Shown piece after piece: positions 1-6,213 of a DNA stretch of 7,598 bases (the first letter of the stretch is position 1; each line of letters begins with the position of its first letter). This DNA comes from Bacteroidales bacterium (GTDB lineage Bacteria > Bacteroidota > Bacteroidia > Bacteroidales > VadinHA17). Location of the stretch: NCBI GenBank assembly GCA_017882245.1, contig JADGPV010000051.1:1-7598 (forward strand), written 5' to 3'. The position numbers and the translations under genes were made by a program. The notes under the pieces were generated by a model that was not told the origin of the DNA, searched no databases, and saw only the letters and a list, made by a program, of their open reading frames with translations.

Positions 1-236
1 AAGAGACTGAAATTCTCAAACTGCCCATTGCGGGCATAATGTCTGATATGCCGGTAACTGCCATGGCCGCGCAGTATGAGCGTCTGACGGAGATAGCAAG
101 GAGCCTGGGATGCAGGCTGGATGCACCGTATATGACGCTTTCCTTTATGGCACTACTCGTCATACCGGAACTGAAAATCAGCGACAAGGGACTGTTTGAC
201 GTCCTGACCTTTAAACATGTGCCGTTGTTTGTCTGA
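1..236 (+). CDS. ade: Adenine deaminase, C-terminal fragment (5' end outside window)
   Basis: Only the last 77 codons are present. The reading frame is open from base 3 and ends at TGA 234-236. Adenine deaminase hydrolyses adenine to hypoxanthine and ammonia in purine salvage; it is a cytosolic metal-dependent amidohydrolase. The visible part matches the family's C-terminal end: the segment LPIAGIMSD, then a helix with a conserved LGC, then the closing signature MTLSFMALLVIPELK followed by SDKGLFDV and a hydrophobic C-terminus (PLFV). The catalytic metal-binding residues lie upstream, outside the window, so activity cannot be judged. The gene is co-oriented with uvrC, but a 119-bp spacer with repeats and a promoter candidate suggests separate transcription. 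The assignment rests on recognising the C-terminal signature. Confidence 0.8.
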   Translation, partial: ETEILKLPIAGIMSDMPVTAMAAQYERLTEIARSLGCRLDAPYMTLSFMALLVIPELKISDKGLFDVLTFKHVPLFV

Positions 237-242
237 GTTAAA

Positions 243-280
243 CAGGCAACAGGCAACAGGCAGTAGGCAGTAGGCAATAG
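243..280. repeat. 7-bp tandem repeat, five units (YAGGCAR)
   Basis: Five adjacent heptamers are visible: CAGGCAA, CAGGCAA, CAGGCAG, TAGGCAG, TAGGCAA, with a partial sixth (TAG). Consensus is YAGGCAR. It begins 7 bases after the adenine deaminase stop and ends 76 bases before uvrC. Short arrays of this type occur between genes in many Bacteroidota genomes (general knowledge). No function is evident, and copy number is likely to vary between strains. Confidence 0.85.
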
Positions 281-303
281 TGTGGTATAAGGACAAATGT
301 TCA

Positions 304-336
304 TTTGTTCATTTAGCCGCTTTATTTCTAAATTTG
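304..336 (+). promoter_or_regulatory. Candidate Bacteroidota-type promoter for uvrC
   Basis: A perfect TAnnTTTG -7 element (TAAATTTG, 329-336) is preceded by TTTG (304-307) with a 21-bp spacer, within the 19-21 bp expected for the Bacteroidota primary sigma factor. Initiation would fall near 343, leaving a leader of only about 13 nt before the uvrC start at 356. The TTTG lies inside two tandem copies of TGTTCATT (298-313). The match is by eye; transcription is inferred. Confidence 0.55.
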
Positions 337-355
337 AACTTACAAATTAGAGCAT

Positions 356-2149
356 TTGAAAAGCGGCAATCCCATAAAGTCAACCGTATCGACACTGCCA
401 GATAAACCGGGAGTTTATCAGTTTATTGACTCAACCGGCACCATCCTATATGTCGGGAAAGCACGCAGCCTGAAAAAAAGAGTATCATCCTACTTCACTA
501 AAAGCCAGTCCGGAAAAACGCAGGTAATGCTCTCCCGGGCCATTGACCTGAGACATATTGTCGTTGACAATGAATCTGAAGCGTTGCTGCTGGAAAACAG
601 CATTATCAAGAAACATCAGCCCAGGTACAATATCCTTCTTAAAGATGATAAAACGTACCCATGGATATGTATTAAGAATGAGCATTTCCCGCGTGTCTTT
701 CTCACCCGCAAACTTATCCCTGACGGCTCATCTTATCACGGTCCCTACACGTCAGTGCCGGCCGTGCGCACACTGCTTGACCTCATCCGCCAGCTCTTTC
801 AGATAAGAACCTGTTCCCTTCCCCTGAACAAGCGATCAATTGCCGAAGGCAAGTTCCGGGTGTGCCTGGAATATCACATCGGAAATTGCAAGGGGCCCTG
901 CATAGGGCTGGTAAGCGAAGAAGAACATAATCAACAGATTGAGAGGATAAAGCAAATTATCAAGGGCGATGTCGGCGGTGTGACGGGCCACCTCGAAACC
1001 CTCATGAAACAGTATGCTTCCGAGCTTAAATTTGAGGAGGCGCAGAAAATCAAGGAAAAACTGCAAATACTTGCGAAATATCGCAGTAAATCAGTGGTTG
1101 TCAACACATCTGTCAAGAATGTTGATGTATTCGGATCCTCATCTGACGAAGGTTCGATGTACATAAGCTATATGAAGGTTGTGGCTGGCGCGGTTGTGCA
1201 GTCTTATTCCATTGAGCTGAAAATGAGACTCGAAGAGGATAGAGAATCCGTTCTTTCAACTGCCGTCACTGAGATAAGACAGCGTGTAACAAGTGATTCG
1301 CCTGAGATTATTGTGCCATTTATGCCTGATATCCTGATAGATAAGGTCAAATATACTGTTCCCGTACGTGGCGACAGGCACAAATTGCTTGAGCTGGCAA
1401 ACCGTAATGCAGTCTTTTTCAGGCTCGAACGACAGAAAAAGGCTGCGGAGAAATCGAAGGAGAACCGCACGGAAAGGAATCTTGAGAAGATGAAGAAAGA
1501 CCTGCATATGCCTGTACTGCCGGCTCATATCGAATGTTTTGACAACTCTAATATACAGGGCGAATCGGCTGTGGCTGCCTGCGTCGTTTTTCGCAGCGGC
1601 AGGCCAAGCAACAGGGAATACAGGCATTTCAACATAAAGAGTGTCACCGGGCCGGATGACTTTGCATCTATGGAGGAAGTGATTTTCCGCCGCTACAAAA
1701 GAATGCTTGATGAACAAACATCATTGCCACAGCTGATAGTCATTGACGGAGGGAAGGGACAGCTTTCTTCAGCAATGAAAAGCCTGGATGAACTTGGTCT
1801 CAGGGGAAAAATAACTGTCATCGGCATTGCCAAGAAGCTTGAGGAAATTTATTTCCCCGGAGATTCGGTTCCGATATACCTTGACAAAAACAGTATAACC
1901 CTGAAAGTCATCCAGAATCTCCGGAACGAAGCTCACAGATTCGGGATAAATTTCCATCGTGGAAAAAGAAGCTCAAAAATGAACCGGTCATTTCTGGATG
2001 AAATTTCAGGGATAGGAGAGCAGACAAAGGAACTTCTTCTGAAAAAATTCGGATCCGTCAAAAAAATAAGGGAAGCTTCTCCGGAAGCGCTCGAAGGGGT
2101 AATTGGCGGGAAAAAAGCCGCACTTTTGTCCGCGGCCCTTCAAAAATGA
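356..2149 (+). CDS. uvrC: Excinuclease ABC subunit C (UvrC)
   Basis: UvrC makes both incisions flanking a DNA lesion in nucleotide excision repair after UvrA/UvrB have loaded, acting in the cytosol on the UvrB-DNA complex. At 597 aa it is full length. The N-terminal GIY-YIG nuclease domain (about 14-98) shows GVY 19-21, YVG 32-34, Arg42, Glu80 and Asn92, the set needed for the 3' cut. Four cysteines (C153, C170, C178, C182) with the C-x7-C-x3-C end match the reported UvrC iron-sulfur ligands. A UVR motif (about 205-240) contacts UvrB. The C-terminal RNase H-like nuclease (5' cut) has D396 in ECFDNSN, D464 in DGGKGQ, and H527/H534. Tandem helix-hairpin-helix motifs fill about 548-597. The start is TTG: an in-frame TGA lies at 335-337 and no ATG or GTG lies between. 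The protein then aligns with the usual UvrC N-terminus. No strong Shine-Dalgarno is seen. Confidence 0.97.
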   Translation: MKSGNPIKSTVSTLPDKPGVYQFIDSTGTILYVGKARSLKKRVSSYFTKSQSGKTQVMLSRAIDLRHIVVDNESEALLLENSIIKKHQPRYNILLKDDKTYPWICIKNEHFPRVFLTRKLIPDGSSYHGPYTSVPAVRTLLDLIRQLFQIRTCSLPLNKRSIAEGKFRVCLEYHIGNCKGPCIGLVSEEEHNQQIERIKQIIKGDVGGVTGHLETLMKQYASELKFEEAQKIKEKLQILAKYRSKSVVVNTSVKNVDVFGSSSDEGSMYISYMKVVAGAVVQSYSIELKMRLEEDRESVLSTAVTEIRQRVTSDSPEIIVPFMPDILIDKVKYTVPVRGDRHKLLELANRNAVFFRLERQKKAAEKSKENRTERNLEKMKKDLHMPVLPAHIECFDNSNIQGESAVAACVVFRSGRPSNREYRHFNIKSVTGPDDFASMEEVIFRRYKRMLDEQTSLPQLIVIDGGKGQLSSAMKSLDELGLRGKITVIGIAKKLEEIYFPGDSVPIYLDKNSITLKVIQNLRNEAHRFGINFHRGKRSSKMNRSFLDEISGIGEQTKELLLKKFGSVKKIREASPEALEGVIGGKKAALLSAALQK

Positions 2150-2152
2150 TTT

Positions 2153-2168
2153 TTTTCCACGTGGAACA
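2153..2168. promoter_or_regulatory. parS-like palindrome (candidate ParB-binding site)
   Basis: The 16 bases contain a perfect 12-bp palindrome, TTCCACGTGGAA (2155-2166), centred on CACGTG. They match the symmetrical form TGTTCCACGTGGAACA at 15 of 16 positions, the second base being T instead of G. They match the Bacillus parS consensus TGTTNCACGTGAAACA at all but two positions. The site is intergenic, 3 bp past the uvrC stop, between convergent genes. ParB binding is inferred; the alternative is a binding site for another CACGTG-recognising regulator, or chance. Confidence 0.45.
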
Positions 2169-2207
2169 CAAAATCCGGAAATTCAACATAAAAGTCTGAT
2201 AGACAAT

Positions 2208-2226
2208 AGATAATACTATATTATCT
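2208..2226. other. AT-rich perfect hairpin between convergent genes
   Basis: AGATAATA (2208-2215) and TATTATCT (2219-2226) form a perfect 8-bp inverted repeat around a 3-nt loop (CTA). It lies between the convergent ends of uvrC and the CoA-binding protein gene. A bidirectional transcription-end function is possible, but the stem is nearly all A/T and no U-tract follows on either strand. It is therefore recorded as a structure, not as a terminator. Confidence 0.35.
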
Positions 2227-2261
2227 CTTGCCTTAACTTCACGACAATCGAATATTTTTAG

Positions 2262-2702
2262 CTAAGCGGGAAGTCCCCCAAAGATTTTCTTCAGAAAACG
2301 GTGAAAAGAATGAATGCTGCTGGGTTTCCAGAACATCATGATGCACTCATGGTGAATCAGGTTGATATCTTCCTTTTCCAGTTCAGCGATTATTGATTTT
2401 GTTTCTGCTCCCTGCTGGATCCAAAGATCTTTAATTCCATGTGCAATTGCTTCCCTGGCAACTGAAAGGGTTTCTTCCTTTGGCGTCATGAAAATTAATC
2501 CCCGAACATCTGACGGAAGTTCACTGACCGAGTTAAAGCATTTTACACCGTCAATAGTCTCAGCAGCGGGATTAACCGGTACCAGGTCCATTCCTTTCTG
2601 ACGGAGCTCTTTGAAGGCTACGTGCCCGAACTTCTTCGGGTCTCTTGAAACACCTGCCATGGCATACTTGCCTAATGTCAGAAAACGTGCGACGCTTTTC
2701 AT
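2262..2702 (-). CDS. CoA-binding domain protein (YccU-like, CoA_binding_2 family)
   Basis: This 146-aa protein is a single-domain Rossmann fold like the N-terminal CoA-binding module of succinyl-CoA synthetase alpha subunits. No enzymatic role is established for the stand-alone family. Visible features are the first beta strand and nucleotide loop (YAMAGVSRDPKKFG, 13-26), a second strand ending in PVNP (about 42-45), the LIFMTPKEET strand and turn, the IQQGAET segment, and a C-terminal NLIHHECIMMF stretch with C120. A basic, aromatic tail (HSFHRFLKKIFG) closes it. These match the usual family length and order. The ATG overlaps the upstream polyprenyl synthase stop by 4 bp (ATGA), so it is last in the operon and probably translated by coupling. 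The stop is TAG. The family call is firm; the biological role is unknown. Confidence 0.85.
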   Translation of the reverse strand: MKSVARFLTLGKYAMAGVSRDPKKFGHVAFKELRQKGMDLVPVNPAAETIDGVKCFNSVSELPSDVRGLIFMTPKEETLSVAREAIAHGIKDLWIQQGAETKSIIAELEKEDINLIHHECIMMFWKPSSIHSFHRFLKKIFGGLPA

Positions 2703-3673
2703 GTTTTTCTAAGTGTTGAAAATATGACGAATTCGATTAATGCTGATTTGGTTTCAGATTCAGGATAATTATCCAGCAGGTGTATCGCCCTGTCAGAGTA
2801 TTCCTGCATTTTTAATTCAGCATACTCAAGGCCTTTATGGTTTTTGACGAAATCGATAACTCCCTGTATTTCCTTTCTTCCTTTCTTCTTTTTTCTTAAA
2901 ATGCGAATGATCTTTCTGCGATCAATCGGTCCGGCTTCGCGAAGTGCATGGATTAGCGGGAGAGTGATTTTTTTTTCCTTGATATCATTGCCCTCTCTTT
3001 TTCCCGTCATATTGCTGCCGGAATAATCAAGAAGGTCATCCTTAATCTGAAAAGCTATGCCAACATTTTCTCCGAACGATTTCATGCGGGCGATAGTCTC
3101 CTCATCTTCAGTGACGGAACTGGCACCGCATGCTGTGCATGCAGAGATCAGTGCCGCCGTCTTCATTGTTATAATCCTGAAATAGTCTTTTTCCTTTATG
3201 TCAAGTTTCCGGGTCTTCTGCAGTTGTACCAGCTCACCTTTCACTATTTCCTTAACCGCAGCAGAGACTATCCCAAGCATATTAAACTTATTCTTCTCAA
3301 CACTTATAAGCAGTCCCTGAGCCAGAAGGTAATCGCCAACAAGAACTGCAATTTTTGAATTATAAAGGGCGTTGATGGATTTGAGGCCGCGCCTTTCGGA
3401 GGCGTCATCCACTACATCGTCATGTACCAGCGTTGCAGTGTGAAGTAGTTCTATGAATGTGGCTGCCACGTAAGTGGTCTCATTGATTGTCCCGTTAAGT
3501 TTTGCAGTAAGGAAAACGAGGAGCGGGCGCATCTGCTTTCCTTTCCTTCGGATAACATAGTTCAGAATTGTACGAAAGAGGGGTATATCGCTCTGGAGGG
3601 TGCGGTTGAAGTAAGATTCGAAATCTCGCATCTCTGCTGCGACAGGCTTCTTAATATCTAAAAGAGTTGACAT
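2699..3673 (-). CDS. Trans-polyprenyl diphosphate synthase, long-chain type
   Basis: This 324-aa all-helical prenyltransferase condenses isopentenyl diphosphate with an allylic primer. In Bacteroidota such an enzyme would supply the isoprenoid tail of menaquinone (inferred). Visible motifs are GKQMRP (45-50), the first aspartate-rich motif DDVVD (85-89) followed by RRG, the KTAALI segment, and the second motif DDLLD (212-216) within FQIKDDLLDYSG. The fifth residue before the first motif is Ala80, not an aromatic. By the known chain-length rule this favours a product longer than geranylgeranyl diphosphate. A very basic stretch (RKKKKGRK) lies in the C-terminal third. It starts at ATG 3671-3673, 49 bp after lspA, and its stop overlaps the next gene by 4 bp. 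The exact chain length, and hence a gene symbol such as ispB or hepT, cannot be fixed from sequence. Confidence 0.93.
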   Translation of the reverse strand: MSTLLDIKKPVAAEMRDFESYFNRTLQSDIPLFRTILNYVIRRKGKQMRPLLVFLTAKLNGTINETTYVAATFIELLHTATLVHDDVVDDASERRGLKSINALYNSKIAVLVGDYLLAQGLLISVEKNKFNMLGIVSAAVKEIVKGELVQLQKTRKLDIKEKDYFRIITMKTAALISACTACGASSVTEDEETIARMKSFGENVGIAFQIKDDLLDYSGSNMTGKREGNDIKEKKITLPLIHALREAGPIDRRKIIRILRKKKKGRKEIQGVIDFVKNHKGLEYAELKMQEYSDRAIHLLDNYPESETKSALIEFVIFSTLRKT

Positions 3674-3694
3674 ATCTGGTGTCGGAAGTCACCC

Positions 3695-3702
3695 CAAAAA
3701 TA
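3695..3702 (-). promoter_or_regulatory. Possible -7 element upstream of the polyprenyl synthase gene
   Basis: On the minus strand, TATTTTTG fits TAnnTTTG and would start transcription about 15 nt before the ATG at 3673. No TTTG is found 19-21 bp further upstream, and the local sequence is T-rich, so a chance match is quite possible. If real, it would be an internal promoter between lspA and the prenyltransferase gene. Confidence 0.25.
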
Positions 3703-3722
3703 AGACAAAATGTGAATAAAGA

Positions 3723-4331
3723 TCACGTTGTCTCACCCAGGAATTTTTTCTGGAAGAACAGAATAGCGAGCACACCGGTGGTTATCGACGCATCTGCTAT
3801 ATTAAAAACGGGTCTGAAAAAAATAAATGATTCGCCGGGTTTTATGGGTGACCAGTCAGGCCAGTGGGTGTCAATGACCGGAAAATAGAACATATCAACT
3901 ACACGGCCATGGAGGAACGACGAATATCCTCCGCCTTCCGGGAACATTATCGCCGGGGTGTGCCAGCTCTCGCTGAAGATCATTCCGTAAAAAGCGCTAT
4001 CGATCAGATTACCGATTGCACCTGCAACGATAATACTTACTGAGATTACTAGACCGGGATGCGCATTCTTTTTGATGATACTGGCCAGGTACCAGCAAAT
4101 AACACCTATTGCTATAATCCGAAAGATGCTCAGTGCTGCCTTGCCGAACCTTCCTCCCCACTCCATCCCGAAGGCCATGCCGTTGTTTTCCAGGAAATGA
4201 AGTCTGAACCAGTTGCCAATGACAGAATATTCTTCTCCGGCGATCATGGTGGTTTTGACAAAGATCTTCAGGGTCTGATCAAGGATAAGAAGTATAATGA
4301 TCAGCAGGATTGATTTATTCCTCAGCGACAT
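3723..4331 (-). CDS. lspA: Lipoprotein signal peptidase (signal peptidase II)
   Basis: LspA is an inner-membrane aspartic protease that removes the signal peptide of diacylglyceryl-modified prolipoproteins just before the lipobox cysteine. With the chosen start it has 202 aa. Four membrane segments are visible: about 7-24 (ending in the conserved D18-Q19), 65-86, 93-110 and 180-197. Family motifs are ENNGMAFG (48-55), GNLID (107-111), RVVDMFYF with catalytic D146, and FNIADA with catalytic D180. The D146-D180 spacing and the GNLID-D146 loop are longer than in the E. coli enzyme, as is usual in Bacteroidota. The frame is open further upstream to an ATG at 4389-4391, giving 20 extra hydrophobic residues. 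I chose the ATG at 4329-4331 because MSLRNKSILLI matches the normal N-terminus. It lies 98 bp after the acyl ligase gene and 49 bp before the prenyltransferase gene. Confidence 0.95.
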   Translation of the reverse strand: MSLRNKSILLIIILLILDQTLKIFVKTTMIAGEEYSVIGNWFRLHFLENNGMAFGMEWGGRFGKAALSIFRIIAIGVICWYLASIIKKNAHPGLVISVSIIVAGAIGNLIDSAFYGMIFSESWHTPAIMFPEGGGYSSFLHGRVVDMFYFPVIDTHWPDWSPIKPGESFIFFRPVFNIADASITTGVLAILFFQKKFLGETT

Positions 4332-4429
4332 ATCTATCTTAATTTGGTCGCAAAATAGCAAAAAAACGAAAACACCTGCAAGGATAATCACACATTGTCA
4401 GGGGACTGACCGGTTTTATTGGGGATTGT

Positions 4430-6070
4430 TCAGTAATAAAGAAACCTTTTTATTTTCATGGTCGCGGTCTTCTGAAAAGGCTCAGGCTGATAGATAACAA
4501 GCTGAACCTGGCTGAACTTGTTGACATGTGAGTTCACATACCTCCGGATCTCTTCAAGATACTCATCTATCATTTGTTCGGCTTTTTCCGAGTATTCTTT
4601 TTTCATCTGCTGATATTTTGCCTGCAGCTCGTCCATATTGAGATGCACCATTGCAACAAGCTTGCCTTTTTTCTGAACGACAAGAGACTCAATTACATGA
4701 CCGAAGTCGTTGATGACCGATTCAATCTCTTCGGGATAAATGTTCTCGCCACTGGAACTGACTATCATATTCTTCAGTCTTCCCTTGATACTAAGATAGT
4801 TGTGTTTATCTATCGTTCCAAGATCGCCGGTACGGAACCATCCGTCTGGGGTAATCACTTCGGCTGTCATCTCCGGTTCTTTAAAATAGCCCTTCATCAC
4901 GTTATCGCCTTTGGCCCACACTTCACCTTCGCCTGTGACGGGGTCAGGATTGTGTATTTTCAGTGTCACTCCTTCCATTGCCGGACCGGTCGAACCCAGT
5001 TTCGCGGAACCGACTTTAGTGCCTGCAAGCAGTGGTGACGTTTCAGTAAGACCGTAACCGACGGCATATGGGAATCCGGCATCAAGAAGGAACTGCTCGA
5101 CAGTGGGATTCAGCTTCGCTCCGCCAATGCCGAAAAACCTGAGATTTCCGCCAAAGGCATTATAAATTTTCTTGCCGGCCAGCCGGTTGAATAACTTGCG
5201 GAAAGATGCTGTATGGTACAAAAATGAAAGAACCTTGTTCTTATTAAAAGTCGGGGCAACCTTGTTGAAATATACCTTCTCCATGATGAGGGGCACAGTA
5301 AGCATTGTAGTGGGTCTTACCTCCTCCATCGCAGGAATAAGCACTGACGGTGTCGGGGCCTTACGCAGATAATAAATCAAAGCCCCGTTGAACAGAGGAA
5401 GGATCAGTCCGAGAGTCTGCTCATAGGTATGTGACAGCGGAAGAATGGAGAGGAACACGTCGGTATCAACAACCTGCTGAATGTTAAGAACCTGTATGGC
5501 GGTGAAGCAGATGTTCCGGTGCGTCAGCATTACCCCTTTTGATTTCCCCGTTGTTCCCGAGGTATATATTATGGCAGCGATATCTTCCTCTGAGACATGA
5601 TATTCTTTCTCAGGCTTCATGTCCGGATCATAACCCCATCCGTTAGATCCTGACAGAACCGAAAAGTCGTCGGCGGAAATGACAGTGGTCAGCGTATCTG
5701 ATGTGAAACCTGCTATTTTTGATGCAAGTGCGTTCGATACAAAGATCACTTTGGTACCTGAGTGAACCAGGACATTTGATATCTCCCCGGTTGTGAAATC
5801 AGGAAGAACAGGTACAACTACTGCTCCCATAGATGTGACAGCCAGGTATACTGCACCCCAGTTAGGCATTCCGCCACTGAGGATTGCCACCTTATCGCCC
5901 TGATTTATCGAATATTTCTCAAGTAAAGACATGACAGACTCTACCCTGTTTTTCAGCTGGTTATATGTAATAACCTTTTCTCCAACAAACCCCATCGCCT
6001 TATTCTCGCCATGCTTTCTGAAGCTGTCTGCGGCAAGGAATGGGATAGTCAACACCTTTTTGTTATCCAT
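4430..6070 (-). CDS. AMP-forming long-chain acyl-CoA (or acyl-ACP) synthetase
   Basis: The 546-aa enzyme belongs to the adenylate-forming (ANL) superfamily. It activates a fatty acid with ATP to an acyl-adenylate and transfers it to CoA or acyl-carrier protein. Core motifs are intact and in order: the P-loop YTSGTTGKSKG (169-179), YGLTET (339-344), RTGD (413-416), the hinge GRLKNMIVSSSGENIYPEEIE, and the A10 lysine K539 in KTATMKIKR. The usual GKI is MKI here. A charged helix (about 485-520) with many Glu and Lys residues precedes the end. No signal peptide or membrane span is seen, so it is cytosolic or peripheral. It is the first gene of the minus-strand cluster and sits with membrane-related genes, which suggests fatty acid uptake or recycling (inferred). 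Chain length and acceptor cannot be decided, so no gene symbol is given. Confidence 0.9.
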   Translation of the reverse strand: MDNKKVLTIPFLAADSFRKHGENKAMGFVGEKVITYNQLKNRVESVMSLLEKYSINQGDKVAILSGGMPNWGAVYLAVTSMGAVVVPVLPDFTTGEISNVLVHSGTKVIFVSNALASKIAGFTSDTLTTVISADDFSVLSGSNGWGYDPDMKPEKEYHVSEEDIAAIIYTSGTTGKSKGVMLTHRNICFTAIQVLNIQQVVDTDVFLSILPLSHTYEQTLGLILPLFNGALIYYLRKAPTPSVLIPAMEEVRPTTMLTVPLIMEKVYFNKVAPTFNKNKVLSFLYHTASFRKLFNRLAGKKIYNAFGGNLRFFGIGGAKLNPTVEQFLLDAGFPYAVGYGLTETSPLLAGTKVGSAKLGSTGPAMEGVTLKIHNPDPVTGEGEVWAKGDNVMKGYFKEPEMTAEVITPDGWFRTGDLGTIDKHNYLSIKGRLKNMIVSSSGENIYPEEIESVINDFGHVIESLVVQKKGKLVAMVHLNMDELQAKYQQMKKEYSEKAEQMIDEYLEEIRRYVNSHVNKFSQVQLVIYQPEPFQKTATMKIKRFLYY

Positions 6071-6093
6071 TAATTCATTGATATACTGGGGTA

Positions 6094-6101
6094 CAAAGGT
6101 A
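6094..6101 (-). promoter_or_regulatory. Candidate -7 element for the acyl ligase gene
   Basis: The minus strand reads TACCTTTG, a full TAnnTTTG match and a very common variant upstream of Bacteroidota genes. Transcription would start near 6087, about 17 nt before the ATG at 6070. The -33 position has only a weak match to TTTG. Its placement in a divergent intergenic region supports it. Confidence 0.5.
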
Positions 6102-6184
6102 GGGTTTTAATTAATTGCCTGACATTTGAATCTGTAATTATAAGCGGGGAATTAAGTCATAAACAAAAATCATTTTAAATAGTT

Positions 6185-6192
6185 TATTTTTG
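6185..6192 (+). promoter_or_regulatory. Candidate -7 element for the queD-polA unit
   Basis: TATTTTTG fits TAnnTTTG and lies 21 bp before the queD ATG, giving a leader of roughly 15 nt, much like the uvrC and acyl ligase candidates. No TTTG occurs 19-21 bp upstream and the surroundings are AT-rich, so this is less certain than the uvrC promoter. Confidence 0.4.
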
Positions 6193-6213
6193 TGAGCACC
6201 AATTCTGACACAA

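Noticed and set aside
1256..1717. Long minus-strand ORF (153 codons) inside uvrC
   Set aside because: It is antisense to a strongly conserved part of UvrC, and its translation is Cys/His/Phe-rich with no recognisable family.
2117..2156. GCCGC/GCGGC stem at the end of uvrC followed by a T7 run, as an intrinsic terminator
   Set aside because: The stem has a 10-nt loop, lies in the coding sequence, and is separated from the T-run by 13 bases. The geometry does not fit an intrinsic terminator.
3678..3693. GGTG...CACC imperfect hairpin in the polyprenyl synthase leader
   Set aside because: Only four outer pairs form before a mismatch. This is too weak to call a regulatory structure or riboswitch.
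4332..4391. Longer lspA start giving 20 extra N-terminal residues
   Set aside because: The added segment would create an extra hydrophobic helix not found in the family. The ATG at 4329-4331 gives the normal LspA N-terminus.
4397..4410. GTCAG-GGGA-CTGAC hairpin between the acyl ligase and lspA genes
   Set aside because: It has only a 5-bp stem and no U-tract on the minus strand, so it is not a credible terminator for the ligase gene.
4574..5038. Plus-strand ORF (154 codons) inside the acyl ligase gene
   Set aside because: It is antisense to the conserved C-terminal adenylation motifs, has a composition typical of a shadow frame, and has no promoter or family signature.
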